NCBI GenBank assembly: GCA_914767885.1
Contig: CAJZBQ010000005.1
Coordinates: 434,001 to 498,000 of the forward strand
DNA from: Blepharisma stoltei
Taxonomy: Eukaryota > Ciliophora > Heterotrichea > Heterotrichida > Blepharismidae
Length of the DNA: 64,000 nucleotides
Direction of reading: 5' to 3'
Positions within the stretch are counted from its first letter, which is position 1. Every line of letters starts with the position of its first letter. Below are positions 42,678-54,634 of this stretch, one piece after another. Under the pieces are notes generated by a model. The model was given only the letters and a program-made list of their open reading frames with translations, had not been told where the DNA came from and searched no databases. Both the position numbers and the translations under genes were made by a program.

Positions 42678-45600
42678 TTAGAGATCTTCTTTAAAATCTT
42701 TATCTGTTCCCTCCTGAGCTTTTTCACCTTCACTCTCTCCATCTGCAGTTTTTTCTTTCTCATCCTTGGCTTCCTCAGCTTTTTGTCCTTGATTTTTATC
42801 TTCTTCTTTCTTTTCTTCATTCTTCATATCTTCACTGCTATAAGATTCTCCATCTACAGTCACATTTTCCATCTTTACCTTGCTCCAGTCAAAATCTTTT
42901 CCAAAATTCATGAACTCAGGGACCTTTGGCTTAGGTTTTTGCATTCTCTGTAATTTTTCTACCTGCTTAACTGCTTGGTCAACTTTACTCGAAATTTCGC
43001 TGGTTTTGAAAGCTAACGGATCCCAAGGGTTCTTAGCCTTTTGCTCTGCTACTCTTTCAGAAATCCAAGAGCGAGTATTATTGATTGTGAGTCTTGTGAA
43101 AGCCATTTCTTCTTTTGGTATCCAAGGTTTCGTTGCATTAATTGTCACAAGCTTTTCTTCTAGTTTTAATATTTGAGCTAAGGCATCAGCTACAGCTTGA
43201 TCTCTAATTTCTGATTCTTTTTCTCTTTCCAAAGCATCGGCAATTTTACCTTCCAAGTCTTTTTTAGCTTTTTTGATTTCTGTGGAATTTGCAATTGTGT
43301 ATTCGGCTGATTCCATCCAGTCGTGGGTTTCTGAGATGGATTTGGAGTATTCCTCGCGCTCATTTTCTTGAGTTACTTGAATAAAAGCTGATTCTTCAAG
43401 TTTTTCTCGGAGGAAATAGATGTATGACTCCAAGTCGTTTTTCACTTCGGCTAGTCTTTTCTTTTCTTCTTCTTTGGTTTTAAAAGCACCAATGCGAGTC
43501 ATGAGTTCATAAGCGGCTTCTTGTTTGAGAGTTCTTGGGATTTCTAAATCAGTTTCATTGAATTCAAGCTTTTTGTCTTGCATTTCTTTTACAGTGATTT
43601 CTTCGTACTCAATTTTATCTGAAGTGCTGTTTTTAACTTCAGAAGCTGCTTCAGTGTCTTTGTGTTCTTCTTTCTCTTTAGAATCCTCTGATGTTTTTTC
43701 TTCATTTTTGTTTTCGCCTTCCTCCTGAGTATTTTCTTTTTCTTTATTATCCTCTTCTACTTTATCTTCATTCTTGCTTTCCTCTTTTTCGCTTTCTCCT
43801 TTCTCAGTTGCTTTTTCTTCCTCTACCTTTTTATCTTTTTGTTTTGGAACCTTTTTAACTACATTAACTTCAATTCTGCTATGGACTTCATATAAGAAAG
43901 GCAAATTGCTTGAGTCTAGTGCAAAAAGGAATAAAAGATCCACCTCTTTTCCAGACTGAACAAATAAGTCTTGAATCCCATGAACATCATAACTGAGAGC
44001 ATCTACCACTTTATCTCCATAAGCTATTTGCAAAATAATTTTAAGATCTTCTGTATGCTTCAAAATTACTCTTTCCAAATTTCTTACAGGAACTCCATAT
44101 GGGAAGACCTCTACTGTCTTAAAAGGCTCACTTCCATCCTTTGTGTAGAATTGTGCAGTAACATTATAAAGATTGATGTCGGTCAGCCACAGTGGCTTTA
44201 CATGCACAACTTGGCTATAATTTGCAGCAAAAAGAGCGGCACCGTGAGCCATAGCTTCGTCTCCATTCAGATGAGTCCCTAGTTCTACTTTCAGCTTGTC
44301 TTTTAGCACATCTTGGACTTTTGGAATTCTGCTGACTCCTCCTATTAGCTCAAAGCTATTTATTTGTTCAATGGTTAGTCCAGCGATTTCTAATGCTTTA
44401 TTTACTGGCTCGACTAGTTTATCAAGGAATGGAGCCATCATTTCTTCGAACGCATCTCTAGTTAGAGTGATTTTCAAGTCTTTTTCTTTATAGAGGCTAT
44501 TTACTGTGACTGGGACAACTTTACTAGCACTTAATGTTTTTTTGGTAGACTGTGCTTGATGGAATAGCCTAATCATAGCTCTTGACGATTCTCTTGCATT
44601 CAGTCCAGTGCTTTTTTGAAACTCTTCCACAAAATGTTCAGCTAAAAGCTTATCAAAGAAGCTTCCTCCTAAGTATTTATCGGATGCGTGTGCAAGAATC
44701 TGGATATTTTCTATTTGTTTATTTGTGGTCCCAAACATTCTCTCGACTGTTGAATACTCTGCGATTGTAACTTGCAAATAGCTAGCCCCAAGGTTATAAA
44801 ACAGTGCCCTATGGGTAGTTGTATTATCTAATCTATCAATCCCATAGTAAAATGCAGCAGCTGTATTTTCATTTACAAACGACAATACATTGAGCCCAGC
44901 TGCATAAGCAGAATATATTAAGGCAAACCTTTGAGCTCTAGTCCAAAAACTTGGTACTGTGATTGTACAATCCTTCACATGTCCCTCTGCAAATTATAAA
45001 TATTAAAATGGCGATATTTGCCAAACTACCCATTGGTCCAACGGTCCATCTTTTGATCACAGAGAGCTGGGACGGACTCTAGTCGAGAATCTAGTACCTT
45101 CTTATGGTTGGAAATGGAGGTGCCCAGCAACATCCTTTGGATCCGAGAACCTATAGGTATTCATCTACTGAGAAACTGGGGGGTTTTGGCCTAGGCCACA
45201 GTGGAGCAGTCTTTTTCAGTAGCTGTCGCTTTTCGACACCCGACAGACTCCAAGGAGCTGATCCTGGAGTCAAGCTACTCTAATGCCCGCCGAAGGCCGT
45301 AGAAATCCATAAGCCGCCCAAGCAAGACTGAAGCCTCAAGGCAAGGAGGAAGCAGAAGGTATCGGAAATGGACCCACTTTTGGGGGATATACCCTTTGGG
45401 CTGGAGTTAGAAAGCTGTAAAACCTAACGTATGGAAGGTCTTTTGTTACTGCATCACCAATATGACTAACGCCTGACTTTAAATAATTTAGTCTAAACCT
45501 CTGCAAATTTTTCTGTGATTTTTTTGGCGTGTTCCAAAACCATGACAACTACTTCTTCATTAGTAAGATCAAGCCCTTTAATTCTGTAGCTGATACTAGT

Positions 45601-45963
45601 TCTGTTTTCGTCTTCAAAAAGCTCGATTGGCTGGAATGTTGATAAAAAATTTTGACGAGCTTTGACATCGGTATATGGGATCCCTAGAAGGCGATGCGGA
45701 AAAGCAATTGCGAGATCTGGCTTTTTAGACTGCTCTTTTAAGGCATTTTCTCCAAATAAGCGCCCTTGTTCTGTGAATGCGATGGCTGAAGGAGTCGCTC
45801 TTTTGGAATGCTCATTTTCTACGATAACTAGTTTTTTGCCAGGACGGATAAGTGAAATCTAGGTAAAAGTTACTTTGAAATTGTCAGTTCCAAAATCAAT
45901 TCCAATCACACTTGCAGTTGCAAGAAAAGTCAGAAGGTAGAAAAGAAAGATTGTGTTTTTCAT
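42678..45963 (-). CDS. HYOU1: ER lumenal Hsp110-class chaperone GRP170/HYOU1
   Basis: ATG 45963 with signal peptide MKNTIFLFYLLTFLATASV, then the Hsp70 start GIDFGTDNFK. One 15-nt intron (45859-45873) and one S1 insert (44996-45509) removed gives exactly 919 codons. Nucleotide-binding domain motifs: ENEHSKRATPSAIAF, FAEGHVKDCTITVPSFW, ELIGGVSRIPKVQ. A long acidic loop (EEKATEKGESEKEE) sits in the substrate domain, as in GRP170. C-terminus KEDL is a KDEL-like ER retrieval signal. It acts as nucleotide exchange factor and holdase for BiP. Confidence 0.95.
44996..45509 (+). mobile_element. SINE-like retroposon S1 (copy c) in HYOU1 exon
   Basis: Perfect 12-bp repeat CCTCTGCAAATT at 44984-44995 and 45498-45509. 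Head TATTAAAATGGCG, box A match TGGTCCAACGG at about 45035, end CTAACGCCTGACTTTAAAT. Removing 514 bp restores TEKFAEGHVKDCT, a conserved Hsp70 block. The duplicated target contains no TA. Confidence 0.92.
45859..45873 (-). other. 15-nt intron in HYOU1
   Basis: Sense GTAACTTTTACCTAG between GTDNFK and ISLIRPGKK. Confidence 0.92.
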
Positions 45964-45977
45964 ACACGTGTTTATAA

Positions 45978-46188
45978 ATGGAGCAAGCTTATAAACTCAC
46001 AAGGCATTTTTGTGAATTAGAGAGCACTAAAGAGAGAAAGCCGTATTCTTCTGTATGTAGATAATGAGGAAAGATATAAACTTCATAACATCAGAAACAT
46101 TTCACTTGAGCAATATCGACTTTATTACATCTGGGCAGGCTCACAAATAGAAATTTCATTCAAAAAATTGGCTAACAGAATTTTTTAA
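45978..46188 (+). CDS. Possible small protein, 64 aa, or 5' end of a larger gene
   Basis: ATG 14 bp from the divergent HYOU1 ATG. A 16-nt intron (46053-46068, GTATGTAGATAATGAG) keeps the frame, giving MEQAYKLTRHFCELEST...SLEQYRLYYIWAGSQIEISF to UAA at 46186. Protein-like composition but no recognised family. It may continue past an undetected IES. Confidence 0.4.
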
Positions 46189-46830
46189 GTTCTTTAACTA
46201 GCAAAATTTTAAACTCTATGAGCACCAAGTTCAATTAAAATAAAATTCCATTGCAATCTTTAAACTGAAAGAAAAATTTAAAATTATTTGAAATTTAAAA
46301 TTCAAATTTTAAGCAAATTGCATAAAATTTGTTAGATTATCAATCCTTATAAAGCAATTAATAGTTTTATCATTAAAATTGCAAAGGGCCACTAGAGTTA
46401 AAGAAAAATTTATAGCTCTTGAAATTTTACCACTCTAATAAAAGTATCATGTAAAATCTTAATTAGAGTGCTGACTTATGTTTGGTGCAAAAGCGGAGTT
46501 TATAATGGAGAAATAGGACTTAAAGCTAAACATTGAAAATTTTAATGGGCGAAAGCTCTTGAAATGATATGGCTCCAATGAATAAGCAATGCAAAATCTC
46601 TAGTTGAATGCTGACTGACGCTTGATGTATAAAACAGAATTTCGTAACTCAGAATGCCAAACTAATCCTATTTTGATTAAATAATCTACCAAGGTTAAAG
46701 AATTCGACCCACATATCTAAAGAATTTTTTTAATGAAGAAATTGGGCATCCCTAAATAGGTGTAGGCTTTCATATAGCCTATAAAAATTGAGGTTACTTA
46801 TAATCAAAAATTATTCATAAACCAGTTATT
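46189..46830. other. Intergenic, about 640 bp
   Basis: AT-rich. A loosely repeated motif is visible (AATCTTAATTAGAGTGCTGACT at about 46456 and AATCTCTAGTTGAATGCTGACT at about 46594), so part may be a decayed duplication. No gene supported. Confidence 0.5.
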
Positions 46831-48459
46831 TTAGGCTCTTATCGTGGTATTATGATACCCTGTAGAAGGCACAAAGATTGTAGTGAAGACTGTTGAAGGG
46901 TTCAATACAGGTGACACTGAAAGCACATCAAATAGCTTGTCTATATTCATATTGGCTTGGCCGATTTGCTCAATTTGCTGTATTGCAACTGTTTTTCTGT
47001 CGTCCCAGCTTGGATCCACAAGCCAAGGATCATAATTAGTCTGTACCAAATACCAAGTAGTTGAATTTAGTTTTGGAGCATCAACAGTTTGAGCTCTGTC
47101 CCTTACAATAACAGATCCGTCATTTTCATTCACACCTCCAAGAATATAATAAGTTGCATCAGCAAGTTTAGCATTATACAAATATGTAAACGCATCTTCG
47201 TATGAGTTCTCATTAATCAAAGCTTGCCTAATAGCCCACAAATCCCCTTGATATCCTAAAAACAGTGCATAATTATTATAGGATTTGCCCTAGGATGGCG
47301 CTATATGGCGCCATCCTAGGGCAAGCGAAAATTGGCTCCACACGGGAACCGTATTCCACGTGTGGAGCCATTTTTCCACGTGTGGAATCCACATTTTCCC
47401 ACGTGGAAAAATGGCTCCACACGTGGAACACAATTCCCGTGTGGAGCCGTGTCTCCAATTGCCCGAGGATGGCGCAATATAGCGCCATCCTCGGGCAATT
47501 TCTATATCCAGCTTTGAGCCACTATCTCTCTGGTTTTGAGTAATAGAGAAGCCAGAATAGCTTATTCCAGTTCCAACCCCAAGGTACCAAGCAAAGCCAA
47601 CCGATGTATAAAGAAGCTTCCCATCTTTGGTGACGTCAATAACTACAGTGGTGTTTCTTAAAAACTCTTCAGAATCATAGTCAAGATTTCTTCCATGGAT
47701 AATTGTGCCATTTGTTAATCTAACAACAATGGAGGTGCAAAATGCATTGTACTCGTACATGAAGTTTAAAAAAGCTGCTTCTTTGTAAGTGATGTTTACT
47801 GTTTGGGCCATCCCTTGAAGCTCTTGTTTGAATTCTGGGTTGATATAGCCTCTATTAAGCAAAATCATCAAAAGATCAAGCTTAATAGGAGTGATGGAAT
47901 ACTTACTTCGCCCATCCGTGAGCGAACAAAATAATTTTTCGCTCACGGAGGTTTTGTTTTATGAAATATTTATATGTAAATTTTATAGAAAATTATTTGT
48001 TTTCAAAATTTATTTTATTATTAATCTATCTATCGCTGCATGAGCAGCATTTCTCTCTTTTTCTCTTTCAAAATTTAAAAAAATTCGAATTTTAAAAATT
48101 GAGAATCAAAAATTAATTTAATTTACAAATTTATATTTTAAAAGCAATTAATCAGAATTAGATAGAGATTTTCGTTATAATAATTATTATTTATATATCA
48201 TTTTGTTCATAAAAAATTTTATTTCGCTCACAGAAGGTGGGTTTTTGGGCAAAAAATAAGGATTTTTCTAATGGTTTTGCTCACACTCACGGGGGAAGTT
48301 AGCATAATTCTGAGCAAAAGTTTTGATAATGGAAGCATATGGAGCTTGCACATGAGCCCATCTTGTAGATGGTGGATCATTTAGACTGACTGTATAGCGC
48401 TCTGGAACTGAGTTACCAATCGTAGATAAAACGAATAAAGCAAAGAATAATAGCTTCAT
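46831..48459 (-). CDS. N-acylethanolamine acid amidase / acid ceramidase-like hydrolase
   Basis: ATG 48459 with signal peptide MKLLFFALFVLSTIGNS. Two IESs (47279-47506 and 47906-48301) removed gives exactly 335 codons, the length of NAAA. Conserved start of the catalytic chain, YEYNAFCTSIVV, has the nucleophilic Cys of this N-terminal-nucleophile family, which is exposed by autocleavage, followed by NGTIIHGRNLDYD. Later GGVNENDGSVIVRDR and NYDPW match the family. Lysosomal or secreted lipid amidase; NAAA versus ceramidase specificity is not decided. Confidence 0.92.
47277..47506. mobile_element. Family-B double-hairpin foldback IES (B3)
   Basis: TATAGGATTTGCCC ... GGGCAATTTCTATA, each end a palindrome around GATGGCGC. 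The centre contains four CACGTG. Keeping the outer TA (228 bp removed) joins SGSKLD to NNYALFLGYQGDLW. Confidence 0.92.
47904..48301. mobile_element. Family-A MITE/IES (A13)
   Basis: TACTTCGCCCATCCGTGAGC hairpin at left, CACTCACGGGGGAAGTTA at right, TA-bounded. An extra stretch around 48014-48070 is absent from other copies. Removal (396 bp) joins FAQNYA to KYSITPIKLD. Confidence 0.92.
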
Positions 48460-48878
48460 TATGTTTATAATAATATATTCTCCTGAAGTAATTATCTAAT
48501 TTAATTTAATTCAACTAGATCCTCAAAAGACGTAGGTAATCAACTTTTCTTAAATAGATTAAGATCCATAATTTTTATTAGTAAAATCTGCTGGTTGAAA
48601 GTTTATGCTTGATAATTCATTAAAAGCAATAATTCATAACCTAATAAATATTAATTTTGAAGCAGTCCAGCTTGCAATCCTTATGCTAACTTTCAAACAT
48701 AATATGCATTTTGATTTCTATATGGATTTTGCAGAGACTTATGTTTTATAAGCTTATCCCACACGATATCGAAGTTAAGATTTTAAGAATTATTAATTAA
48801 TGTATTTGCTTTTTGTTCAGAGAGTAGTTTACAATTAGTTTTATATTTTCAAATATTATAAAAACAATTAACAAAATA
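48460..48878. other. Intergenic, about 420 bp
   Basis: Between the NAAA-like start and the RAD50 stop; AT-rich, nothing recognised. Confidence 0.5.
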
Positions 48879-51800
48879 TTAGCTAGAAGATACTTTATTC
48901 ACTACTGATCTTCCTCTTAGTTTCTCAACAACAAAGTAGCTGGATCTTTCAGTAGATCGTAACACTTTTCTGATGAAGTCTTGATCATGAGAAATTATCA
49001 TCATTTGCAGCTTTGGGTTTCCGTTAACTAAGCTAGCAATTGCATCTCCTAGTCCATCTGTATTATCAATATCCATATTAGTCGTTGGCTCATCAAGCGC
49101 AATAATACAGTTTCCACTTGAAAAGGCTTGAGCCAGTGCAATTCTAATTATTAAAGATGCTAGCATCCTTTGTCCAGCTGAGCATCTTCCTCTCATATCT
49201 AATTCTGTATTATTCCCAATTAAAGTGATCCTATAATTATAAGAAACTCCTTTATCCTTCTGAATCGGGTCTGTTTTTATCATAATAGTCTCTATATCTC
49301 TTCCTTTATAAGTTTCTGTTCATAAAGTTCGCAAAATCATATTGATTTGGTCGATTTTTTGTTGGTGATATTTTATTATTGCATTGTCCAAACATTTTAT
49401 AAACGACTTATGCTCGCCAATTGACTTTTCCAATATTCGTGTTTCAATATAAAGATGCGCAGCTTTAGTTTCAGACATTGAAGTTGGCTTTTTGCTGAGC
49501 TCTTTAAGTTCTTCTTGAATTGAGGATAAGCGTCCTTCAATCCTGCCTTGCTCCACTTTTATATCTAGTTCTCTTTCTTGTAAGTCTTTAAGCATAGCTC
49601 CATCAAATTGGCTTAACTTCTGGTCTAGTTCAACTATTTCCCCTTCAAGCTTGCGCAAATCAGCTTTGAATTCTTGCTGCTTTTTGAGCTCATTGAATTT
49701 GCTAAATGACACTTGCAAATCTAAAAGTTCTTTAGAAGTTGACTGCATGGCAATTGATAGATTTTTATGTTTTTCTTTTGAAATTGAAAGCTCAGATTGT
49801 ATATTATCCAGAAGGTTGTCTAGCAATTTCATTTGAGATAGTGTGTCTTGATATGAGCTTGAATATGAGCAGGATTCAAGATATGAGTTGTAGATAGACT
49901 CAAATCGAGAGATTTTTGAGTTCATAGCATTTTGGTTTGAAGACTTGCTAGATTTTTCGTTTTGGAGAGCTTCTTCAGCCTCTTTGATTTTGGTTTTCAA
50001 AGGATCAATTTCGCTGGATTTTTGCTCTATTTGTTTCCTCTTATTAATGATTTCTTCTTCTAGTGAAATTAAATTAGGAATGCTTGATAATGATATAAGT
50101 TGACTGTTTAGCTCAGAAATTTTAGTATAGCTAATGTCGATTTGCTTCTTTAAATTTCGAATATTTTCACAGAAGATTTTTTTCTCATTACTCTTTGCAT
50201 TAATTTCGTTAATTACTTGAGAAATGTCAACTTTCTTCAGGATTAGGAGTAGGATTATCAAAGTCAGGCGTTAGCCATATTGGTGACGCAGTCACCAAAG
50301 ACCTCCCGTACGGGAGGTTCATCCGCTTTTCGACTCCAGCCCAGAGGGCTATCCCTCTTTCGAGAGCCCTTCCGGTAGCTTCTGTCTCCTCCTGCCTTAA
50401 GGCTTCAGTCTTGAGTGGGCAGCTTACGGATTTCTGCGGCCCTGCTATGGGCGATTGGATTAACTTGATTCCAGGGATCAACTCGTTGGAGTCTATCGGG
50501 TGTCGAAGTGCCTTTCTTCGACAGCTACAGGAAAAAGACTGTTTCCCCTGTGGCCTGGGCCGAAACCTCCAGTTTCTCGGTAGAGGAATGCCCATGGGTC
50601 CTCGGATCCAAAGGACGCTGCCGAGCACATTCATTTCCAACCACAGGAAAGCAGCCCAAAACCTACCCGGATGCACACCTCTAGAGTCTACACTAGATTC
50701 TCAGCTCGGAGTCCGTCCCAGTTCGCCGTAGCCATAAGGTCTGGACTACTGCGCCAAGAGGGCAGGTTGACACGTGTCGCCATTTTAATATATATCAACT
50801 TCTTCAGGAACAGTAATATTTTTTGCAATAATATCTGCATATAGGACTTTTGAATTTATTTCCAAAGATTCTATAATTGAGTACATTTTAGAAATATTTT
50901 CTAGTGCATTATTTAATAGAGAGCACCTTTCTTTTCAGTTATTTCTTTGAATCCTTGCTTCTTCTAGCTGAGGCATTTTTATTTTTAACTCTTCTCTTAC
51001 TTTATTATAGCTTTCTTTTGTATCCTCAATTAATTTATAGTTCTTAGAAAATCCTTGTATTAAATCCAGGCATTTTTGAATGGATTCGATCTTGCTTTCT
51101 AAAGCTATCAAGTTTTCTGGCTCTGTTGATTCGACATTTTTTAATTCTGTGAGTTTCTGTTTTAAACAATCTGTGCACGAATGTGTATCGCAATCACAAA
51201 TAGGGCAGCTGCCTTTTTCAATTGCTTCTTCGATTAAATACCGCTTTGCCGCGGCAAAGTTCTTAAGATACGTAAATTCATGATTGGTATCCGCTTTCAT
51301 TTTTTCAAGAATGCTCTGATATTCATGAAACTCAGCTTTTTGAACTCCCAATGAACTTAGCAGTAATGGTAAATCAGATTTTGAGGGAGTGCTTTTAGTA
51401 AGTTCATTTATGTTTGCTTTCAATTTTTCTATTGAACAATTTGCAGATTCAATCCCTTCTTCAAGAATAGAAACCTCAGTCAATTTTTCTATATATTTTT
51501 CATGCGCCACATCATAGAGCTCTTTAATCATATTTTGATAGCTATTTATATAAATTGACTCAAGACTTGGGTTTTCTGCAACAATTTTTCCAATTAATTC
51601 TTTTAATCTGGCTAGATCAGCTTCTTTCTGCAAAGCTTTAATTCTGCTCTGGTTTTGCTCAAGGCCAATCTGCTTTGAAAATTCCAAGTCTGAAAATTCT
51701 TTATCAAGAATCATAATCAGTTTTTCTGAGTTTTGATTTTCTTTATCCATCTCTTGGATACTGATTTGCAATGATTTAAGACTTGATTCTAAAGAAGATC

Positions 51801-53109
51801 GATTGGATTCTGACGATTTAACTCTAAATTCATCTAGATCAATTTCTTGCTGCCTTACCACTTCACTTAATGAATTTATTTCAAATTCCAACATACTTAG
51901 CTCATTTTTTAATCTTTGCAATTCATCGTTATATTTTGATATTGAGATATCAAATTCATAGTTCATTTTATTTAAATTGTGCTTTCATATATCAAGCATG
52001 CTTTTTGGGTTTTCTTCTCCGATTTCGCTTCTCATTTGCTCTTCTAATTGTGCTTTTTTGATTATTTTTTCCTCATAAAAATCGAGTTTACATTTTGTAC
52101 TTCCAACTCTTTCAAGGATGTTTCCTTTATCGCCCTCAAGCTTTTCAATTTTCACAGTTAGCCCTTTAATTGAATCCTCTATACTTTTTTTGTCTTCTAT
52201 CAGCTTATTAATCTTATTTTCAGTTTCTTCTATATTATCAGAAATAATAATGTCTCCATATCCTTCAACTATTTTTTCTAGGCTGATTTTTTCATTAATT
52301 TTTGCTTCTTTGCAAGACATCAGATTCTGCATTCTATTTGCCGCTTTTTTCTCATTTTGCACATATAAAATTTCATTTTTGAGTTCTTCTCCTTTTTCTT
52401 TTAATTTAATTTCTTCTTCTTTTAAGCTCTTCATTTTTTCTCTATCTTGTCTTGCTTGATTTATGAGTGTTTGTGCTCATATCATTTCGTTTTTCTTACC
52501 TTGCAAATCCTGTGACTGCTTCTTTATGAATTTTTTATGATTTTCTAGAGCTTTAGAAAAAGCTTCAGTTGAAAAGATTTGATCGAAAATCCTTTTCAGA
52601 TGTGAAGAGTCAGAAAAAGGCCATAAAGATTCGTCTTGATGGCAAAATGTCACATATTCCAGGATTGGTGAAGAAAGTCCAATTAGTTCAGGAACCAACT
52701 TGTCTATATCTCCAACTCGCAAACTATTCTGGGCTTCTTTTCCTTCTTCGTCTAGCGTGCAAACAATATTTTCTGATTTTTTAAGCTCTAATTTGTCGCT
52801 ATCTTTTCTGACAAGAGATATGAGCCTTCCAATCCGAATTGGCTTGCCTTGAGGAGTCCTGAAAAATAGTTTCATTGAAGCTTGCACTTCTGGCTTTTGA
52901 GCAATTTTTGGATCGTGAATAAAACTTTTACCTCCATCTGAGTTGGGCGGGAACAAACCAGTTGTGACTGCCTTTAAAGCCTCAATGATTGTAGTTTTAC
53001 CAGCACCATTGTGACCTAAAATTAGGGTTAGTCTTGGATCAAAGTCAATAGTTATTTCAGAACTTGAGCTGAAACTTCTAATGCCTGATATTTTCAAACG
53101 CTCAAGCAT
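48879..53109 (-). CDS. RAD50: DNA double-strand-break repair ATPase RAD50
   Basis: With the S1d insert (50227-50794) removed the gene is exactly 1221 codons. N-terminal MLERLKISGIRSFSSSS, Walker A GHNGAGKTT near residue 33, the YVTFCHQDESLWPF Q-loop, long coiled coil, central zinc hook CPIC near residue 640, second coiled coil, then signature CSAGQRMLASLIIRIALA and Walker B IIALDEPTTNMD. Partner of Mre11/Nbs1 at broken ends. Several UGA Trp codons. In a ciliate germline it could also serve the breaks made during IES removal, but that is inference. Confidence 0.96.
50227..50794 (-). mobile_element. SINE-like retroposon S1 (copy d) in RAD50 coiled coil
   Basis: Flanked by TCAACTTTCTTCAGGA (50227-50242) and TCAACTTCTTCAGGA (50795-50809), a 15/16-bp duplication with one indel. 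Reverse orientation; end CTAACGCCTGACTTTGATAA, head TATTAAAATGGCGACACGTG. Frame is restored (TVPEEVDISQVINE) only if the right-hand 15-bp copy is kept. Confidence 0.9.
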
Positions 53110-53710
53110 AATAAGGTAAATTATTAAAATGATTAATTAATTCCTTTCATGAAATAACAGCAAGAAGCTCTTAAAAAATAATGAAAAATATCTCAAAATG
53201 TATGCATCTACATTTCTTAACGAGTCATGAAATATGATGGAAGCCTTTAAGAATAAATCAAGAAATTTCATTATATAAGCTTCAGCCCATCATCTGTAAA
53301 CCTATTATTGATGAAGAGTCAAAAAATACGCTTTAAAAATTTTCAAAAATTAAATTTTAAAAAAAGTATAAATATTTTAACTGAACACTCTAAACATAAA
53401 TTTTTCTTGAAATTTTATTTTATAGCACGTACTTGAGATATTAATAAAAATTTAAGCTATACATAAAAGTTTCGTATGCTATTTAGCTAGAATCATTAAA
53501 ATCCGAGCAAAATACTTGATTTCGCACTCATTTATATTCATGACTTTATATATTTATAAGTTTTTGTTAAATAAATAATCGATTGAAGCAATATTTTTTA
53601 TACTAAAATATTTATCTTTTTATGATAAATTAACGATATAAAAGAAATCTTGTCTCCACTCAAAAATAATCATAATTACTAGTTTTAAATCATATTTATA
53701 ATTATTTTTT
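53110..53710. other. Intergenic, 600 bp, AT-rich
   Basis: Divergent region between RAD50 and Eaf6; no repeat or gene recognised. Confidence 0.5.
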
Positions 53711-54408
53711 ATGAATTTGTCAAAAGACCTCAAAGCAATCGAAGACAAAAGAATGGCAGCTGAGAATGAGCTAGCTCTTAACAAAAAATTTTTTTAATAT
53801 AACAATTTTTAGGAAAAACAGCGATATATAAGTGATAATTAGTATAATGAAATCTCTAGCTAATTCTGTTTTAATTTTAAACACCTTGCATTTTAAAATA
53901 GAAATTTTACAAATTAAATATATATTTATTTCCAAATTGGATTTTTTAAGTGTTGAAAAAAAATTTTACTATAAAATTTATATATAAAATTTTTAAAATA
54001 ACAAAAATTAACCCTCTCTGTGAGTGAACAAAATTTTTTGTACGCTCACGAAGGGGAGTAAGAGAAATTGAAAGATTGATATTTAAGCTAGAAACAAACT
54101 ATCTTAAAGATGCTTCAATCGATGGAAACGTAATTAGAGGCTGAGATGCTCTAATTAACCAAAAAGCGTCAAAAAACAGTGGATATCTTGGAAGGAAATA
54201 TAGCAACAAGCCATATTCAGAGAAAGACAGAATCTTTTCAATGTCTTCAGCAACGATTCCTTACAAACTCGCAGAAGATGAATTTCAAGATGGTCAGCTC
54301 CCGCTAAAAAGAAAATTAAATATTGGAGGAAAAAACACTCTAATTAAAAGGAAATCGAAAAGAAGACTAGAAGATGATGGTGACTACAGCGAAGGGACTA
54401 TTAACTAG
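53711..54408 (+). CDS. MEAF6: Chromatin modification subunit Eaf6/MEAF6
   Basis: Exon parts around IES A14 join to 137 codons. MNLSKDLKAIEDKRMAAENEL is followed by REIERLIFKLETNYL, then GNVIRGWDALINQK, the Eaf6 signature (IERQIY..ETSYLED...GN.I.GWD), with the Trp coded by UGA. A basic tail follows. Eaf6 is a small subunit of NuA4, HBO1 and MOZ histone acetyltransferases. The frame requires the TA at 53772-53773 as left IES edge. Confidence 0.88.
53772..54060. mobile_element. Family-A MITE/IES (A14), left end truncated
   Basis: Right end TACGCTCACGAAGGGGAGTA is standard; the left end retains only GCTCTTAACAAAAAATT. TA-bounded (287 bp removed). Restores Eaf6 frame. Confidence 0.85.
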
Positions 54409-54634
54409 CAAGATAAGCCATTATCATTAATTTTCTGTTAGAATATCTTTGTTTTTTCATCGTATCTTGTGTGAAATTAGTGCACTTACTGATTTCGTTA
54501 TATTATCTTCTAAAATTAGGGGCTTTTATTCATTTAAAAACTAATAAAAAACTTATTTCTACTTAATAGCAGACCGAATTATCTTATAAACTTATGCGAG
54601 ATATGAATCTAAAAGATTGTTAATTACTTGAGAG

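Noticed and set aside
42880-44770. Plus-strand ORFs opposite HYOU1
   Set aside because: Antisense shadows of a strongly conserved Hsp70-family gene.
44996-45509. Retroposon insert read as an RNA intron
   Set aside because: GT-AG choices near the edges shift the frame, and the length is far from the 15-16 nt of all other introns.
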